The notes beneath the pieces are model-generated. The model saw only the letters and a program-made list of their open reading frames with translations, searched no databases and was not told the origin of the DNA. Made by a program: the position numbers and the translations under genes. 64,000 nt of DNA from Ricinus communis (taxonomy: Eukaryota > Streptophyta > Magnoliopsida > Malpighiales > Euphorbiaceae), in contig NC_063262.1 in assembly GCF_019578655.1 (NCBI RefSeq), forward strand, positions 3,417,582 through 3,481,581, in the 5' to 3' direction. Below, piece after piece: positions 25,592 to 36,742 of this stretch; position 1 is the first letter of the stretch, and every line of letters starts with the position of its first letter.

Positions 25592-26070
25592 TGGAGTTAC
25601 TTCCATAACAACTCTGTACGATTTTGTATCAGAAAATCTTGTTCCCAATTGTATACACAATATACGACAGAAAAGTGTAAAACAGATTCAATATAAATAA
25701 AAACAGAATTCTCATTATGCTGTCCATCTTTTCTATCTCTGTACATACCTTTGCTCATTCTCAAGGTTAATCCTATTAAAGAAATTTCCTGTAAAGCAGC
25801 ATTCCATATACATTCTTCCCTTTAGGCTGCTGTAAGATAAACACATGTAAAGTATGTGGTTGGTCATCATTGTACTTCACTATCTAAGAATTTTATGAAT
25901 GAAGCAATAAATTTCCTGTAGTACCACAAACCATGAAAACAGGAAAAAGCTTCCTCGTCGTTAAGACACATAAAGTTTTCCTGTCATATGCAAAATAGAT
26001 TCTTTTTATTTAACTTTTTGCATGCAAATTTCCATGAGTGTCTTGAAGAACTCCAACTGTAACAATAGCT
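25592..26070. repeat. 3'-flank block shared by DUF241 copies D and F
   Basis: This stretch is nearly the same as 28541-29023, from just after the DUF241 stop to CTCCAACTGTAACAATAGCT. In spacer B/C the corresponding segment is reduced to a short piece before 22100. Read on the minus strand it continues the fragment annotated at 26098-26371, so it may be the downstream part of a captured gene. Confidence 0.65.
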
Positions 26071-26097
26071 GGTGCCTGGTGTCCAGAAACTAAATAC

Positions 26098-26371
26098 CGC
26101 CAAATGTTTAGGAGGATCAGTTGCAGCTATTTCTTTTATAAAACTTATATGCTCTGCAAATTCCACCACCAAGAATTAAAAAAGAAGAAAAAAGAAACGA
26201 TGTGAAAGAATAATTAAAGAAACTGATTAAGTTTGAATTGGTTATATGATTCTCACCACGAAATGAAGAACATGAGGCAGAAGAGAAGCTGTGAAGAGTT
26301 GGTCTGCCGTATCGGAGAAACAGAGTGGTGGCGCGTGGAGTTCCATTCATTATTCCTCCGCCAAGCTTCAT
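26098..26371 (-). pseudogene. Possible captured 5' exons of an unidentified, perhaps mitochondrial, protein gene
   Basis: On the minus strand an ATG at 26371 opens MKLGGGIMNGTPRATTLF, rich in Arg, Ser and Thr like a mitochondrial presequence. It ends at a clean donor (26257, TTTCGTG then GTGAGA). About 100 bases on, TTTGCAG precedes a second coding stretch (26153-26098) in matching phase, reading EHISFIKEIAATDPPKHLA, followed by another possible donor GTATTT. The piece is markedly less AT-rich than its surroundings. I see no further exons for a whole gene; the block 25592-26070 follows downstream. It could also be chance, since only two exons support it. I cannot name the source gene. Confidence 0.35.
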
Positions 26372-26501
26372 GTTCACTTACAGTGGTGCTCACTCTGCTC
26401 ACTGTCACTGATCACGCTGTTGCCGTAATAAAATGGGTCAAGGACTAGGCCCAACGTCTTGCACTTGTCAATCAACAGAATTGAAAAGGCAAAATCCATT
26501 T

Positions 26502-26863
26502 TTAACTTTTTAAATTTCTCAGGTTAACTTTTTTTTGAGACAATAGACCAGCCAGAGAGCTTTGGTTTTGCCTTTGGCAGAGAAATGAAAAGATTGATAT
26601 TCTGCGACATTTGTCTCGTCTCTTCAAGTTTTTGCTTAGAAATTTATAAATCACTTTATTCAATGCTTTCCTACATTCAGTGCATGCATCAATTCTGCGC
26701 AAGCCAAATTGTTCGCCTCTTCTTCTTCTGAATTCAAGTCCTTGCACACATTCCATCATCTGTCAGAAAAAATCCCTTGTCGTGCTGCACATATCTAAGA
26801 GCCCCAATAATCCATTCAATGCCTCCTCTGCGGATTGATTATGCTTTTCATTGGAGACAATTG
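26502..26863 (-). pseudogene. DUF241 copy E, 5' part deleted, frames broken
   Basis: Only a middle portion remains. It runs from SNEKHNQSAEEALNGLLGLLDMC (split here: SNEKHNQSAEE, then ALNGLLGLLDMC) through MMECVQGLEFRRRRGEQFGL to a segment like SFLCQRQNQSSLAGLLSQKK, in at least two phases. The first 65 or so codons are absent: the region just upstream (26864-26900) leads almost directly into the promoter block at 26902-26955. The C-terminal third is also missing. It is head-to-head with intact copy F. Confidence 0.75.
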
Positions 26864-27688
26864 GAAGGCTAATACAACATATATAATCCCTTTCTTCTGT
26901 TAGCTGTAATGTTCCAAGTTTTCTGAGATTGTCCCGCCAATGTCTCATCATTGTCGTGCTGCAATAGAGAGTAATCCTGTCAAAGTGATTCCTGTTGGAT
27001 TATAATATTGCCACGAGCAATAGTTGGGTTCCATGCCTCCCAGACAGAGAGATCACCAAAATAGTGTATAATATTGACTTTGAATCTGTACAGGTTATCA
27101 TTCATTCGATTATTATTTTTCCATGATAAATACAAAATCATGTAGCCTCCAATTAATAATAGATATCTGAATAAACATAACATGTAAATGCACGAGGGAA
27201 ATGCACCCGTTTACTTGATAAGAAAAAGAACCAGCACTTATGAGTTATGTAATCAATTGATAAACAAAACCTTGAAAATAAATAGAGCAATTATGAGCTG
27301 GTTCTGGCAAACATAGCTGGAGACGATGCTAGTGCATTTATCATGCAGATGAAGTAGGAAACAGTTCTGTCAAGATCTTTTAAAATATTGCTTACATATT
27401 TTATTACGATAATAAAATGATTAAATCAGTTATGTCTACTGATTATGCATAATGGGACACTGATGAGATGCAGCAATATTATAATGACAATGATTAGAAA
27501 TTGGCGGGGCTGTTACGAAAACTCAGAACATGACAGCTATTTTTTAGATCAAGAAATATGGTATTCTTTATGTTCTATTGCCTTCTATATATAAGAGGTG
27601 CAAATGAGATGACTTCAACAATAACCAAGACAGCTTGAACATTCACATTCTTTCCTTGTGCAAGGCCTTTGTGCGCAAACAAAAAGAA
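26864..27688. promoter_or_regulatory. Divergent spacer E/F with mirrored promoter blocks
   Basis: The F side has GACAATGATTAGAAATTGGC, then ACATGACAGCTATT and TAGATCAAGAAATATGG (27486-27558), with a TATATATAAG box at 27586-27595, about 95 bases before the ATG of F. The E side (26902-26955) has the inverted block with the core changed to TTACAGCT. The second block, TTCCATGCCTCCCAGACAGA, is at 27029-27048. Confidence 0.6.
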
Positions 27689-28540
27689 ATGGCAGCTGGT
27701 CATCTTCGTTCAATCAGTTTACCCTCTAGATCTCATCCTCTAATTTCAGGCATTGAGGAGCAACTGCACAAGTTGAAGACATCGGAATCTTCGTTGATAG
27801 GTTACAAACTGAGTGGCCTAAAAGATTTGTACGATTGCATCGACGATTTGCTTCAATTGCCGCTTGCTCAACAGACTCTCTCCCACGAGAAGCAAAGCCA
27901 GTGTGCGGAGGAGGCATTAGATGGATCTCTCAGGCTGTTGGATATGTGTGCTTCCACGAGAGGTTTTTTCTCGCAGATGAAAGAATCTGTGCAAGAACTT
28001 GAATTGCCTCTTCGAAGAAGAAGAGCTGGAGACACTGGCTTAACAACTGAAGTTAATGCATACATGGAATCTAGAAAAAAATTGAATAAAGTGATTTACA
28101 AGAAATTAAGAAATTTGAAGAGACATGAAAAAGATTGCAGATCATCAGTCTCGTCTGATAACTCCGATTTGTCAAACATGATCAATATGCTAAAAGGTGC
28201 TGAGGAGATCAGTCTTGCATTGTTCGAGTCCATCTTATCATTCATTTCTGAGCCAAAGGTGAAATCAAAGCCATCAGGCTGGTCGTTTGTGTCGAACATA
28301 TTGCAAGCTAAGCGTGTCTCAAGTGAAGGCAAAGTAGAAGCCAATGAAGTAGAGAAGATTGATGCAGAATTAATCGCTCTGAAGGCTAGCAAAGACATCA
28401 ATTCAGCACAAGTGCACAATGTTCTGAAAGGACTAGAGGCATTGGAATCAAGTCTTCAAGAAACAGAGGAGGAGTTAGAGTGTGTTTACAGGCGACTGGT
28501 GAAAACCAGAGTTTTCCTTCTCAACATTTTAAATCACTAG
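27689..28540 (+). CDS. DUF241 protein, copy F, intact near-twin of copy B
   Basis: This 283-aa frame differs from copy B at roughly ten residues (for example Leu/Pro in the ELSLRR/ELPLRR segment and Ser/Ile in the GAEESS/GAEEIS segment). The start is placed at 27689 (MAAGHLRS) by alignment with the other copies, although the frame is open for 54 bases upstream. Function is unknown, as for all DUF241 proteins. Similarity to B extends into the promoter and about 60 bases past the stop; after that the flank resembles copy D instead. This suggests gene conversion or a recent unequal crossover. The neighbours are relic E (divergent) and copy G (convergent). Confidence 0.85.
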   Translation: MAAGHLRSISLPSRSHPLISGIEEQLHKLKTSESSLIGYKLSGLKDLYDCIDDLLQLPLAQQTLSHEKQSQCAEEALDGSLRLLDMCASTRGFFSQMKESVQELELPLRRRRAGDTGLTTEVNAYMESRKKLNKVIYKKLRNLKRHEKDCRSSVSSDNSDLSNMINMLKGAEEISLALFESILSFISEPKVKSKPSGWSFVSNILQAKRVSSEGKVEANEVEKIDAELIALKASKDINSAQVHNVLKGLEALESSLQETEEELECVYRRLVKTRVFLLNILNH

Positions 28541-29023
28541 TGGAGTTACTTCCATTAACAACTCCACCACAATTTTGTATCAGAAAATATCATTTCCAAA
28601 TTGTATATACACAATATACGATAGACAAGTATAAAACAGATTCAATATAAACAAAAACAGAATTCTCATTATGCTGTCCATCTTTTCTATCTCTGCACAC
28701 ACCTTTGCTCATTCTCAAGGTTAATCCTGTTAAAGAAATTCCCTATAAAGTAGCATTCCATATACATTCTTCCCTTTAGGCTGCTGTAAGATAAACACAT
28801 GTAAAGTTTGTGGTTGGTCATAATTGTACTTCACTAAGAGTTTTATGAATGAAGCAATCAATTTCCTGTAGTACCACAAACCATGAAAACCGGAAAATCC
28901 TTCCTTGTCGTTTAAAGAAGACAAATAAAGTTTTCCTGTCATATGCAAAATAGATTCTTTTTCTTTAAATTTTTGCATGCAAATTTCCATGAGTGTCTTG
29001 AAGAACTCCAACTGTAACAATAG
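28541..29023. repeat. 3'-flank block of copy F, same as that of copy D
   Basis: From about 28600 to 29023 this matches 25650-26060 with only scattered differences. After 29023 (ACAATAGCT) the sequence switches to AATCAAATTTATAAATCAGT, which resembles spacer B/C at 22118. A minus-strand open frame at 28730-29020 lies wholly in this block. Its twin in spacer D/E has frame breaks, so I do not call it a gene. Confidence 0.65.
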
Positions 29024-29899
29024 CTAATCAAATTTATAAATCAGTCATCTAGGTGGTGATGAAATGCCTATGGATATATAGAGGTGATCAAAACACTATA
29101 CAACTCCCTTCTACTTTCAAAAGGGTCTAAGTAATTTAGAAGGCTACTTAACTTTCTAGATATATTTCATTTATTAATTTACAGTTTTAAAGGATCATTA
29201 CAGTCATAATACTAAATAGATATTATCAAACTGATGGGATGGGTGTATTTGGTACAATTGCTTCAAAGATGACAATTTTCGGATCATGGATGTCATTCGT
29301 ATATCAGAATCTCTGCTATGCTCCTTTTATTGATCAGATGCAAGGGTGTTCCTCAGGTGTCAAATCAGATCAAACCCCATGTATCTGAAAGGCAATTAAT
29401 AAATTTCTGATGAGTGATAATGACTCAGTCATAAACAGTATCATAATATCAAAGCTTCAGATGAAAAGATACTACGGCAGTTATTACCTTTATCCTGTTG
29501 TCATAATCAAGAGTGATTAGCCATTTCCTTCTTGGTAATTTAGTATCATGTTGTTCCCTCGATTCATTTTCTCCTTGTTACTCGAGAAACTTAATTTTCT
29601 TAAGGTCAGTGGTATCTCCTTTATGATGAACTTAAAGATACTTTCTGATAACATTCTTCTTACGGTCAATTATTTACATATAAAGAATTAATGCTGCTGT
29701 TTGGAAACAGCCAAGGACAAGCAAGATCTACCCATCAGTTAATGAAATTTTTTGCACTGAAATATAGCATCAAAATGAATTATAAATAAGGAAAATGTTC
29801 TCAATATGAGTATATTCATTTGCTTTGTGTATATATATCTACAATTTGATTGAAAACTGTATGTTACAAAATTGTGTTGGAGTTTGATGGAAGCAACCC
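29024..29899. other. Convergent spacer between DUF241 copies F and G
   Basis: It holds the cluster repeat at 29245-29455, homologous to 22327-22557, and AT-rich DNA up to the stop of copy G. No gene is seen. Confidence 0.55.
29340..29455. repeat. Cluster repeat in spacer F/G
   Basis: Second copy of the block at 22440-22557: CCTCAGGTGTCAAATCAGAT, ATGTATCTGAAAGGCAATTA and CAGTATCATAATA are visible in the same order. Confidence 0.7.
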
Positions 29900-30724
29900 C
29901 TAATGATCCAGAATGTTGAGAAGAGACACTCTAATTTTCACCAATCTCCTATAGACACACTCCAACTCTTCCTCTGCTTCTTGAAGGCTCAATTCCATTG
30001 CCTTCACTCCTTTCAAAGCATTTTGCACTTGATTGATGTCTTCGCTGGATTTCAAGACCAGCAAATCAGCGTCAATCTTCTCTATTTCATTGGCTTCAAC
30101 TTCCTCCTTAGATGATACATGCTTTGATTGAAAAAAGCTTGGGACAATAGAGAACTTTGATTTTTCCTTTGGCAGAGAAATGAAAGCTAAGATGGATTCA
30201 AACAAAACCGCACTAATTTCCTCAACACCTTTCAGCATGTCAACAACATCGGAGTTATTGGCCGAGGCAGTTGTTCTACTATTCTTCTCCTGTTTCTTCA
30301 GATTTCTAAGATACCTATATATGACTTTTTTCAATTTCTTTCTAGTAACCATGTACGTGTCAACTTCATTGAAGACAGATTCTCCAGTTTTTCTTCTCCG
30401 GAGAGATGCTTCAAGCCCCTGCATACATCCCCTCATCTGTGAGAAAAAATCTCTTATGGTGCTACACATATCCAACAGGCCCAAGGAGCCATTCAATGCC
30501 TCTTCTACAGATTGGTTTTGCTTCTACTGGGAGAGAGTTTGCTGGGTGAGTGATAGTTGAAGAAAGTCATTAAAACACTCGTACAGCTCTTTCAGGCCAG
30601 CCAATTTGTGGCCTAATGATGATGATTGTGATGCCTTTAACTTGTCAAGTTGCTCCAATACACTTACAGTTAGAGGATGAGATCTAGAGGGCAAACTGAT
30701 TGAACGGATATGAAAAGAAGCCAT
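29900..30724 (-). pseudogene. DUF241 copy G, full length with one in-frame TAG
   Basis: The frame runs from MASFHIRSISLPSRSHP at 30724 to RVSLLNILDH at 29900, the usual 274-275 codons. It has a single stop at plus 30524-30526: after QTLSQ the codon is TAG where copies B, C and F have GAG (Glu). Both halves are in the same phase, and the rest is conserved. The defect is therefore young, or the protein could be made in two parts; an assembly or sequencing error is also possible. Its promoter block (30838-30889) has an exact TGACAGCT core, and TATATAAG lies at 30783-30790 on the minus strand. Confidence 0.85.
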
Positions 30725-31634
30725 TTTTTCTTTTCTCTTTCTGCAAAGAAGGTCTTGTTGTTGAAGCCACCCCATTGTACCTCTTATATACAGAAACAAT
30801 AATGGGCATTGGCAATCGATCCCTTCCTTCTATAATAGCTGTCATGTTTCAAGTTTTATGATAGATCCACCAATTTCTCATCTTTGTCAGCTTCCTATCA
30901 AGAGTAATCCTATTAAAGAAATTGCTTATGGATTATAAAATTGTCAAACTCAATACCGTGCTTCATGACTCCCGGACAGTGAGATCGCGATCAAATTGCA
31001 CAGCGCGGGAATTAGAATCTGTGCATATTACCAAGTGTGTATCCTTCTTGGTTTTCAAGATGAATGCATGCAGGAGACAATAAATGACTTTTAAAAGGAT
31101 TAAATATATACATTCACGAGCAGAATATAATGCTGCCATATTACTAAATAGTAAATTAAAATGTACATAAAGAGTCTTGTGCCAAATTGCTATATAAAAG
31201 AAAAAAAAAAAAAAGATCATTTATGAGCTGGTTCTTGTTGTGTCTGGCAAACAGACCAGCATTTTCGTTCGTGGGTGTATATGTATTCTATCAGAGTCGA
31301 TGCTTATGCGTTCATCATGCAAATGAAGTAGGGAACGAATTGACAACTATGTCAGAGTCATTAAAAAAGTTGCTGATTTTGGGGATGATAAAATAGTGAT
31401 TACATTAAGAAATCAATATTCAAAAATATACTTGTTGATGGTGGATATATACCAAATCATTGAGCACGGTGCGCCATTGATGAAATGCAGCAGTACAATA
31501 ATCGCAGCATGAGAATATTGAGAAATTGTCTGGACTGTCAAAAAAACGTCAGAACATGACAGCTAATGTAGATAAAGAAAAAGGTATTCTTTATGTTCTA
31601 GTACTCTTCTATAAATATATAGAGAGAGTTGCAA
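30725..31634. promoter_or_regulatory. Divergent spacer G/H with mirrored promoter blocks
   Basis: The G side has a TATATAAG box (30783-30790, minus) and the block 30838-30889. The H side has TGAGAAATTGTCTGGACTGT followed by ACATGACAGCTAATGTAGAT (31519-31573) and a TATAAATATAT box near 31610. The second block reads CTTCATGACTCCCGGACAGT at 30961-30980. An A15-like run lies near 31200. Confidence 0.6.
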
Positions 31635-32361
31635 ATGAGCAGCTTCTCATCTTTGTTCAGTCAACCTCTACATCTCATCCTCTAATTTTAAGTGTTAAAG
31701 GAGCAACTAGAAAAGTTGAAGAAATCAGAATCTTGATTGGTAGGTTATAAGTTGGGCCTAAAAGATCTGTATGACTGCATAGATATTTTGCTTCAGTTGT
31801 CAGTTAGCAAACCCTCTTCCATGAGAGGCGATACTCATATGTAGAGAAGGCATTGGATAGATCCCTCAGGTTATTGGATTTTTTTTTCGCAGATGAAAGA
31901 ATCCATATAGGAACTTGAATTGTCTCTTCGAAGAAGAAGTGGGGACTTAAGCTTGACAAGTGAACATCATCATAGTATCTAGAAAATATTGGAGTAAAAT
32001 GATGTGAACTTTGAAGGAACAGGAGAATAGCATAGCGGGCAGCTTTGGGCTCTAGTTCAGATTTGATAATTCATTTCTCAGCCAAAAGAAAAATCATGGC
32101 CCTCTGATGATGCTTGGTCTATCTAAAACATATTGCAAGGCAAGCACATATCATGTGAAGGGGATGTTGAGAGCAATGAAGTAGAGAATATTGATGTTCA
32201 ATTGTTTACCAAGAACTCAAGTAAAGACATCAATCCAGTAGAAGTCAAAAATGTTATGAACGGATTAGGGGCATTGGAGTCAATCCTGAAGCAGAAGAAG
32301 ATTTGTTTATCGGTGACTAATGAAAACCAGAATTTCCCATCTCAACATTCTAAACCACTAA
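31635..32361 (+). pseudogene. DUF241 copy H, heavily decayed
   Basis: Family landmarks survive in order: an ATG at 31635, CATCTCATCCTCTAATTTTA, GGAACTTGAATTGTCTCTTC near 31910, ATTCATTTCTCAGCCAAAAG near 32070, and the end TAAACCACTAATGGAGTTAC. Frames are broken many times by small insertions and deletions. The longest open part (32133-32528) reads EVENIDVQLFTKNSSKDINP, which matches the C-terminal third, then runs out of phase. It is the most degraded plus-strand copy. Confidence 0.8.
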
Positions 32362-33229
32362 TGGAGTTACTTCACGAACAATTTTGTATCAGAAGATTTT
32401 GTTCCAAATTGTATGTGTACAATATTCAGCATTCAAGTAAAAGACAAGCCGTTAATATACTTTCACTCGGGAACTTCTCAGAATTTGCCGTCCGTCTTCT
32501 TTATGTCAAAGATATTTTGAACAATTAAATTAACATGTGTATAGTTTCTTCCCCATGAGGCAACATATTTAGTTTAAAGATTCTGAAAAACAAGTCACAA
32601 ATTTTTCACTGTTGTCTTTTCTGTTTCTTTATTTCTTGCAGACAAATTAACAATGAGACTCTTTAAGCAACTCTCAGTGGAATGCCTGCTGGTAACTGGA
32701 ATAAATATAATCTTAACATCCCTGGTTTTTATTGAAATTAGAAAGATTCCATGCATGCTGTCGAGTGGCCTGATGAGAATCACTATAAATAAGATCAAAA
32801 AATCATTAATGAAATTTACAATATGCAGTCTTGCAGGTGACCTGAAGTGAATCACTGCTTCAGGTGTTAAATCAGATCAAACCTCAGGAATCTGATAGGC
32901 AAATAAAGAAATTTCTGAATTGATAATAGCATTGTCACAAACAATACTATACTGTCAATGCTCCTGAACAGAATGCTCCTATTTAATGTAATTGTTGTTT
33001 ATGATAATCAAAAGTGATTGTTGTTTCCTTCATGCTAATTTCATATGTCCGACTGCTCGAGAAACTTGATTTGCTCGAGTCTTACCCGTTAATGAAATCT
33101 TTTGCAGGGAATGAGTGAAACAAAACATCAAAATAAACTTATAGGACAGAAGAAAAAAATGAAGAAATGTTCTCAATCTGACTATATTTCTATGAGTATA
33201 TACATTTTTACAATTTGGAATAAAATATC
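32362..33229. other. Convergent spacer between DUF241 copies H and I, left part
   Basis: It holds a partial cluster repeat (32860-32950: AGGTGTTAAATCAGATCAAA, then TCTGATAGGCAAATAAAGAA) and ends in the 3' flank of copy I. ATATC at 33225-33229 is the left target-site copy of the older Copia element. Confidence 0.55.
32860..32950. repeat. Cluster repeat in spacer H/I, partial
   Basis: Third occurrence of the convergent-spacer repeat (compare 22440-22557 and 29340-29455). It is shorter and more diverged. Confidence 0.6.
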
Positions 33230-33571
33230 AGTGGAAAAATTGAGCTTTATTTTTTGATCAATGATGAATGTACAATATTTGTTGGTATTCTGAGATTACA
33301 TGAGGAATGAATATCTTGTTATATACAAGCTTTGATGCAACGGTCCTATTGCTATTTCTTGTTACAGTCCAACGTTCAATTCCAGCTTAGGGAAAGGTAG
33401 AAGCAGCCTTTTTCCCTAGGGGAGCGGTGTTGCTCCTTTTCCCTAACTTTTGGCCTGTGATGATCAAAATGACTGAGGCCATGTCTAACAGTCAAAGACT
33501 GTTGGTCCTTACTAGCAGTCTTTGACTGTTGTTCCTTGCTGACTTGTTCTAGTTTTGGTGCATCTTCAACA
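33230..33571 (-). repeat. Copia-2 3' LTR
   Basis: In element orientation it starts TGTTGAAGATGCACC and ends TTTTTCCACT. The canonical CA end would be at 33232. Two further bases (AG on the plus strand) occur at both LTRs, and with them the ATATC duplication is perfect. Confidence 0.9.
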
Positions 33572-34083
33572 CTCCCCCTCAAGGTGGGTTCGAATAAATT
33601 GATAGAACCCATCTTGCTAAGGAGCTTTCGGTGACCTGCTTTGTCCAGGGCCTTTGTGAAGATGTATGCCAGTTGTTCGTGGCTTCTGACGAATGGAGTT
33701 GCAATTTCTCCTGATTGAACTTTTTCTCTTATGAAGTGACAGTCAACTTCAATATGTTTAGTCCTTTCATGAAAGACTAGGTTCGATGCGATGTGTCTGG
33801 CTGCTTGGTTATCAAAGTACATCTCCATCGGACCTTTGTATTTTACCCTCATGTCAGTCAGTACTTGCTTGATCCAAATGAGCTCGCTAGCCGTCAATGC
33901 CATGGCATGATACTCGGCTTCGGCACTGGACCTTGCGGTTACTGATTGTTTTTTGCTTTTCCAAGTTACTAGATTTCCCCTTACAAATGTGCAGAATCCT
34001 GAAGTCGACTTCCTGTCACAATTCCCTGCCCAATCTGCATCAGAGAAACCAGTAATAGTGTTAGCATTATTGTTATTTTTCAT
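33376..34083 (-). pseudogene. Copia-2 RNase H region
   Basis: This 235-residue frame carries typical Copia RNase H landmarks: [32 protein letters not shown] and the later TKHIEVDCHFIREKV. Its C-terminal part runs on into the LTR. The join to the reverse transcriptase frame at 34171 is interrupted by stops, so it no longer forms one polyprotein. Confidence 0.88.
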
Positions 34084-34170
34084 CCAGATACTTTGTCATG
34101 GAGTACCTTTGAGGTATCTTAGGATCCAATCAACCGCATCTAAGTGAGGAGTACGGGGAGCATGCATAAA

Positions 34171-35220
34171 TTAGCTAATCATACTCATAGCATAACTAAT
34201 GTCACGTCTGGTGATAGTTAAGTAAATTAATTTTTCCACCAGGCGCTGGTAATGGCCTATGTCATCTAAAGGATCACCATCCTCCAAGTTGAGTCTAGTT
34301 TTGGTCTCCATAGGGGTATCTATAGGCTTAGCTCCTATTTTTCCTATTTCTTTTAAGAGATCAAGAACATACTTTCTTTGAGATAGAAATAGCCCTTTAT
34401 GAGATTTTGCTATTTCTATTCTGAGAAAGTAAGTTAATTGACCAAGATCCTTAATGTCAAATTCCTCTTTCAATTTTCGTTTTACTTTCTCAATCTCCTC
34501 ATTATTGTTCCCTGTTATAATAATGTTGTCCACATATACTAAGATAATGATTGTGTATGTGTGAGTGTGTTTAACGAACATAGACAAATCAGAAGCACAT
34601 TTGTTGAAGTCAATCTTTAATAAAAAATGGCTTAGCTTGGCATACCATGCTCTGGGTGACTGTTTCAATCCGTAGATTGCCTTTTTTAATTTACATACCA
34701 GGAAGGAGTTAGAGGCAAATTTGTGACCTGGAGGGAGAGTCATGTACACCTCTTCTTCCAGAGATCCTTGCAGAAATGCGTTCTTAACGTCCATCTGAGA
34801 TAGGCTCCACCCTGAGTTAGTAGCAATAGACAGTAAAATACGAACAATGCTCATTTTAGCTACCGGAGCAAAGGTTTCCTGGTATTCTACGCCATAGGTC
34901 TGGGTGAAGCCTTTTTCTACCAGCCTAGCTTTATACCTTTCAATTGTACCATCATGCTTGTATTTGATTTTATACACCCATTTACAACTAACCAGTTTTT
35001 TATTTGGTGGTAAGGTGACAAGCTCCCAGGTTTCATTTTTCTCTAGAGCCTGGAGTTCTTCTTTTATAGCCTTACACCAATTAGAGTTGGTGTTAGCGTC
35101 ATAGAAAGAAGTGGGCTCAGTGTGTGATGTGAGAGTGTTTAGATAATGCCCTATATGAACTTGATACAGAATTATAATTAATAAAGTGATGGATAGGATA
35201 CAATACCGAGTGGGACACAT
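34171..35220 (-). pseudogene. Copia-2 reverse transcriptase region, YVDN instead of YVDD
   Basis: Residues such as [39 protein letters not shown] and YGLKQSPRAWYAKL mark a Copia reverse transcriptase. The catalytic YVDD box reads VYVDNIIITG, which replaces one of the two metal-binding aspartates and should abolish activity. The frame ends before RNase H. Upstream, 35117-35359 on the minus strand is the linker in another phase. Confidence 0.9.
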
Positions 35221-35569
35221 AGTCCCTTAGCTTAGCAGGAAGTCTGGTTGGTCGAGATGATCTCCGCAGGGCAATTGCTTCTTCTCCCTGTAGTTCATTT
35301 CCTCCCCCTAAAGAAGTTGTCGCGGGAACGGGATTGCTTCCCCCTGAAGGAGTAGCCACAGGGGGGCCTCTAGAGTCTCCATACCTGCTGATGAAAGAGA
35401 CTGATCTGAACTGTCAAAAAAGAGAAAGTTATCTGGAAATAATAAAGATGAAGGCCCAGAGGTGGCGTGAGGAGCAGCGGGGAAGTAGGGTGTACTCTCA
35501 TCAAATGACACATCTCTGGAGATATAAGACTTGTGTGTGGAGGGATCATAGCACTTGTACCCTTTTTTT

Positions 35570-36742
35570 TCATTTGGAGTACCCTAGGAACATGGTTTTA
35601 ATGGAACTTTTATGGGATTGTCTAATATGAACAAAAGCAGTACATCCAAAAACTCGAATGTGGCCCAATTCTATTTTTCGGCCTTTAAAGATTTCAAGAG
35701 GACTGAGGTTTTTAAGAGTGGGGCTAGGTAATCGGTTGATAAGATAGGCAGGTGTGAGGAGGGCATCCGACCAAAAAATATGTGGAATGTTGTTTTGAAA
35801 AAGGAGCGATCTTGTAACTTCGAGAAGGTGCCGGTTTTTTCTTTCAGAGACACCATTTTGTTCGGGAGTATAAATACACGTAGTTTGATGTAAAATTCTC
35901 TGTGTAGAGAAGAAATAAGAGAAATTTTTATTAATATATCCAATGTCATTGTCGGATCGAAAAATTTTAATTTTGGCATTATACTGAGTTTGAATAAAAT
36001 AGAAAAAATTTTGAAAGCAAGAAAGTACTTCATTTTTGCCTTTTAGTAAGTAGACCCAAGTGAGACGTGAGAAGTCATCAATAAACGTGACAATATAACA
36101 GAAATGATTGTAAGAGGTACAGGGGGCAGGTTCCCAAACGTCGGAGTGAATTAAATCAAACATCTTTGTTGATATAGTAGTGGACACAGGAAAAGGTAAT
36201 CTGGTATGCTTTGAAAATTTGCAAGTGTCACAACAACTAGAATTGATTTTAAGATAAAATAATTGATTTAAAACTTGATCGGCCAGATGCCCAAACCGCC
36301 TATGCATTAATATGCTGTGGTTGAAGGATTTAGTGGAGGTAAGGTACTGATTGGTAGAGTCGATGAGGTAGTATAAGCCATTTTCAAGGTATCCCTCACC
36401 AATCGTCTTCCCGGTAGTGCGATCCTGAAACATTACAGCAGACGGTGAGAAGATCACATTACAATTTAAAGTGCAAGTTATTTTACCAACAAATAATAAA
36501 TTGGATATAAAATTATGTAATAAAAGCATATCATGTATTGGATTAGTATTATTAAACAAATTTGAGGAGCCAAAACCAGAAATTTTGGCTCTATCTCCAT
36601 TTGCAACGATCACATGTTGGGAATCTGTAGGGACAAAATTGTATAATCTTGTCGGGTCCCAAGTCATGTGATCGGTTGCACCGGATTCAATAATCCATTT
36701 TGAAGATTCTTTTATAGTTTTGAGATAATAAACCTGTCCCAC
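35570..36742 (-). pseudogene. Copia-2 protease end, GAG-pre-integrase and integrase
   Basis: This frame of 390 residues reads WIIESGATDHMT (a protease relic with ESGAT where DTGAT or DSGAT is usual), a GAG-pre-integrase zinc part (HRRFGHLADQVL, CDTCKFSKHTRLPF), and an integrase core (HSDVWEPAP, FIDDFSRLTWVYLL, SDNDIGY, TPEQNGVSERKNRHLLEV). The DDE residues are visible as Asp, Asp and Glu. The rest of the polyprotein is in other frames. Confidence 0.88.

Noticed and set aside
28730..29020. 96-codon minus-strand frame 3' of copy F
   Set aside because: Its near-identical twin at 25750-26050 has frame breaks. It is better explained as part of a duplicated gene fragment.
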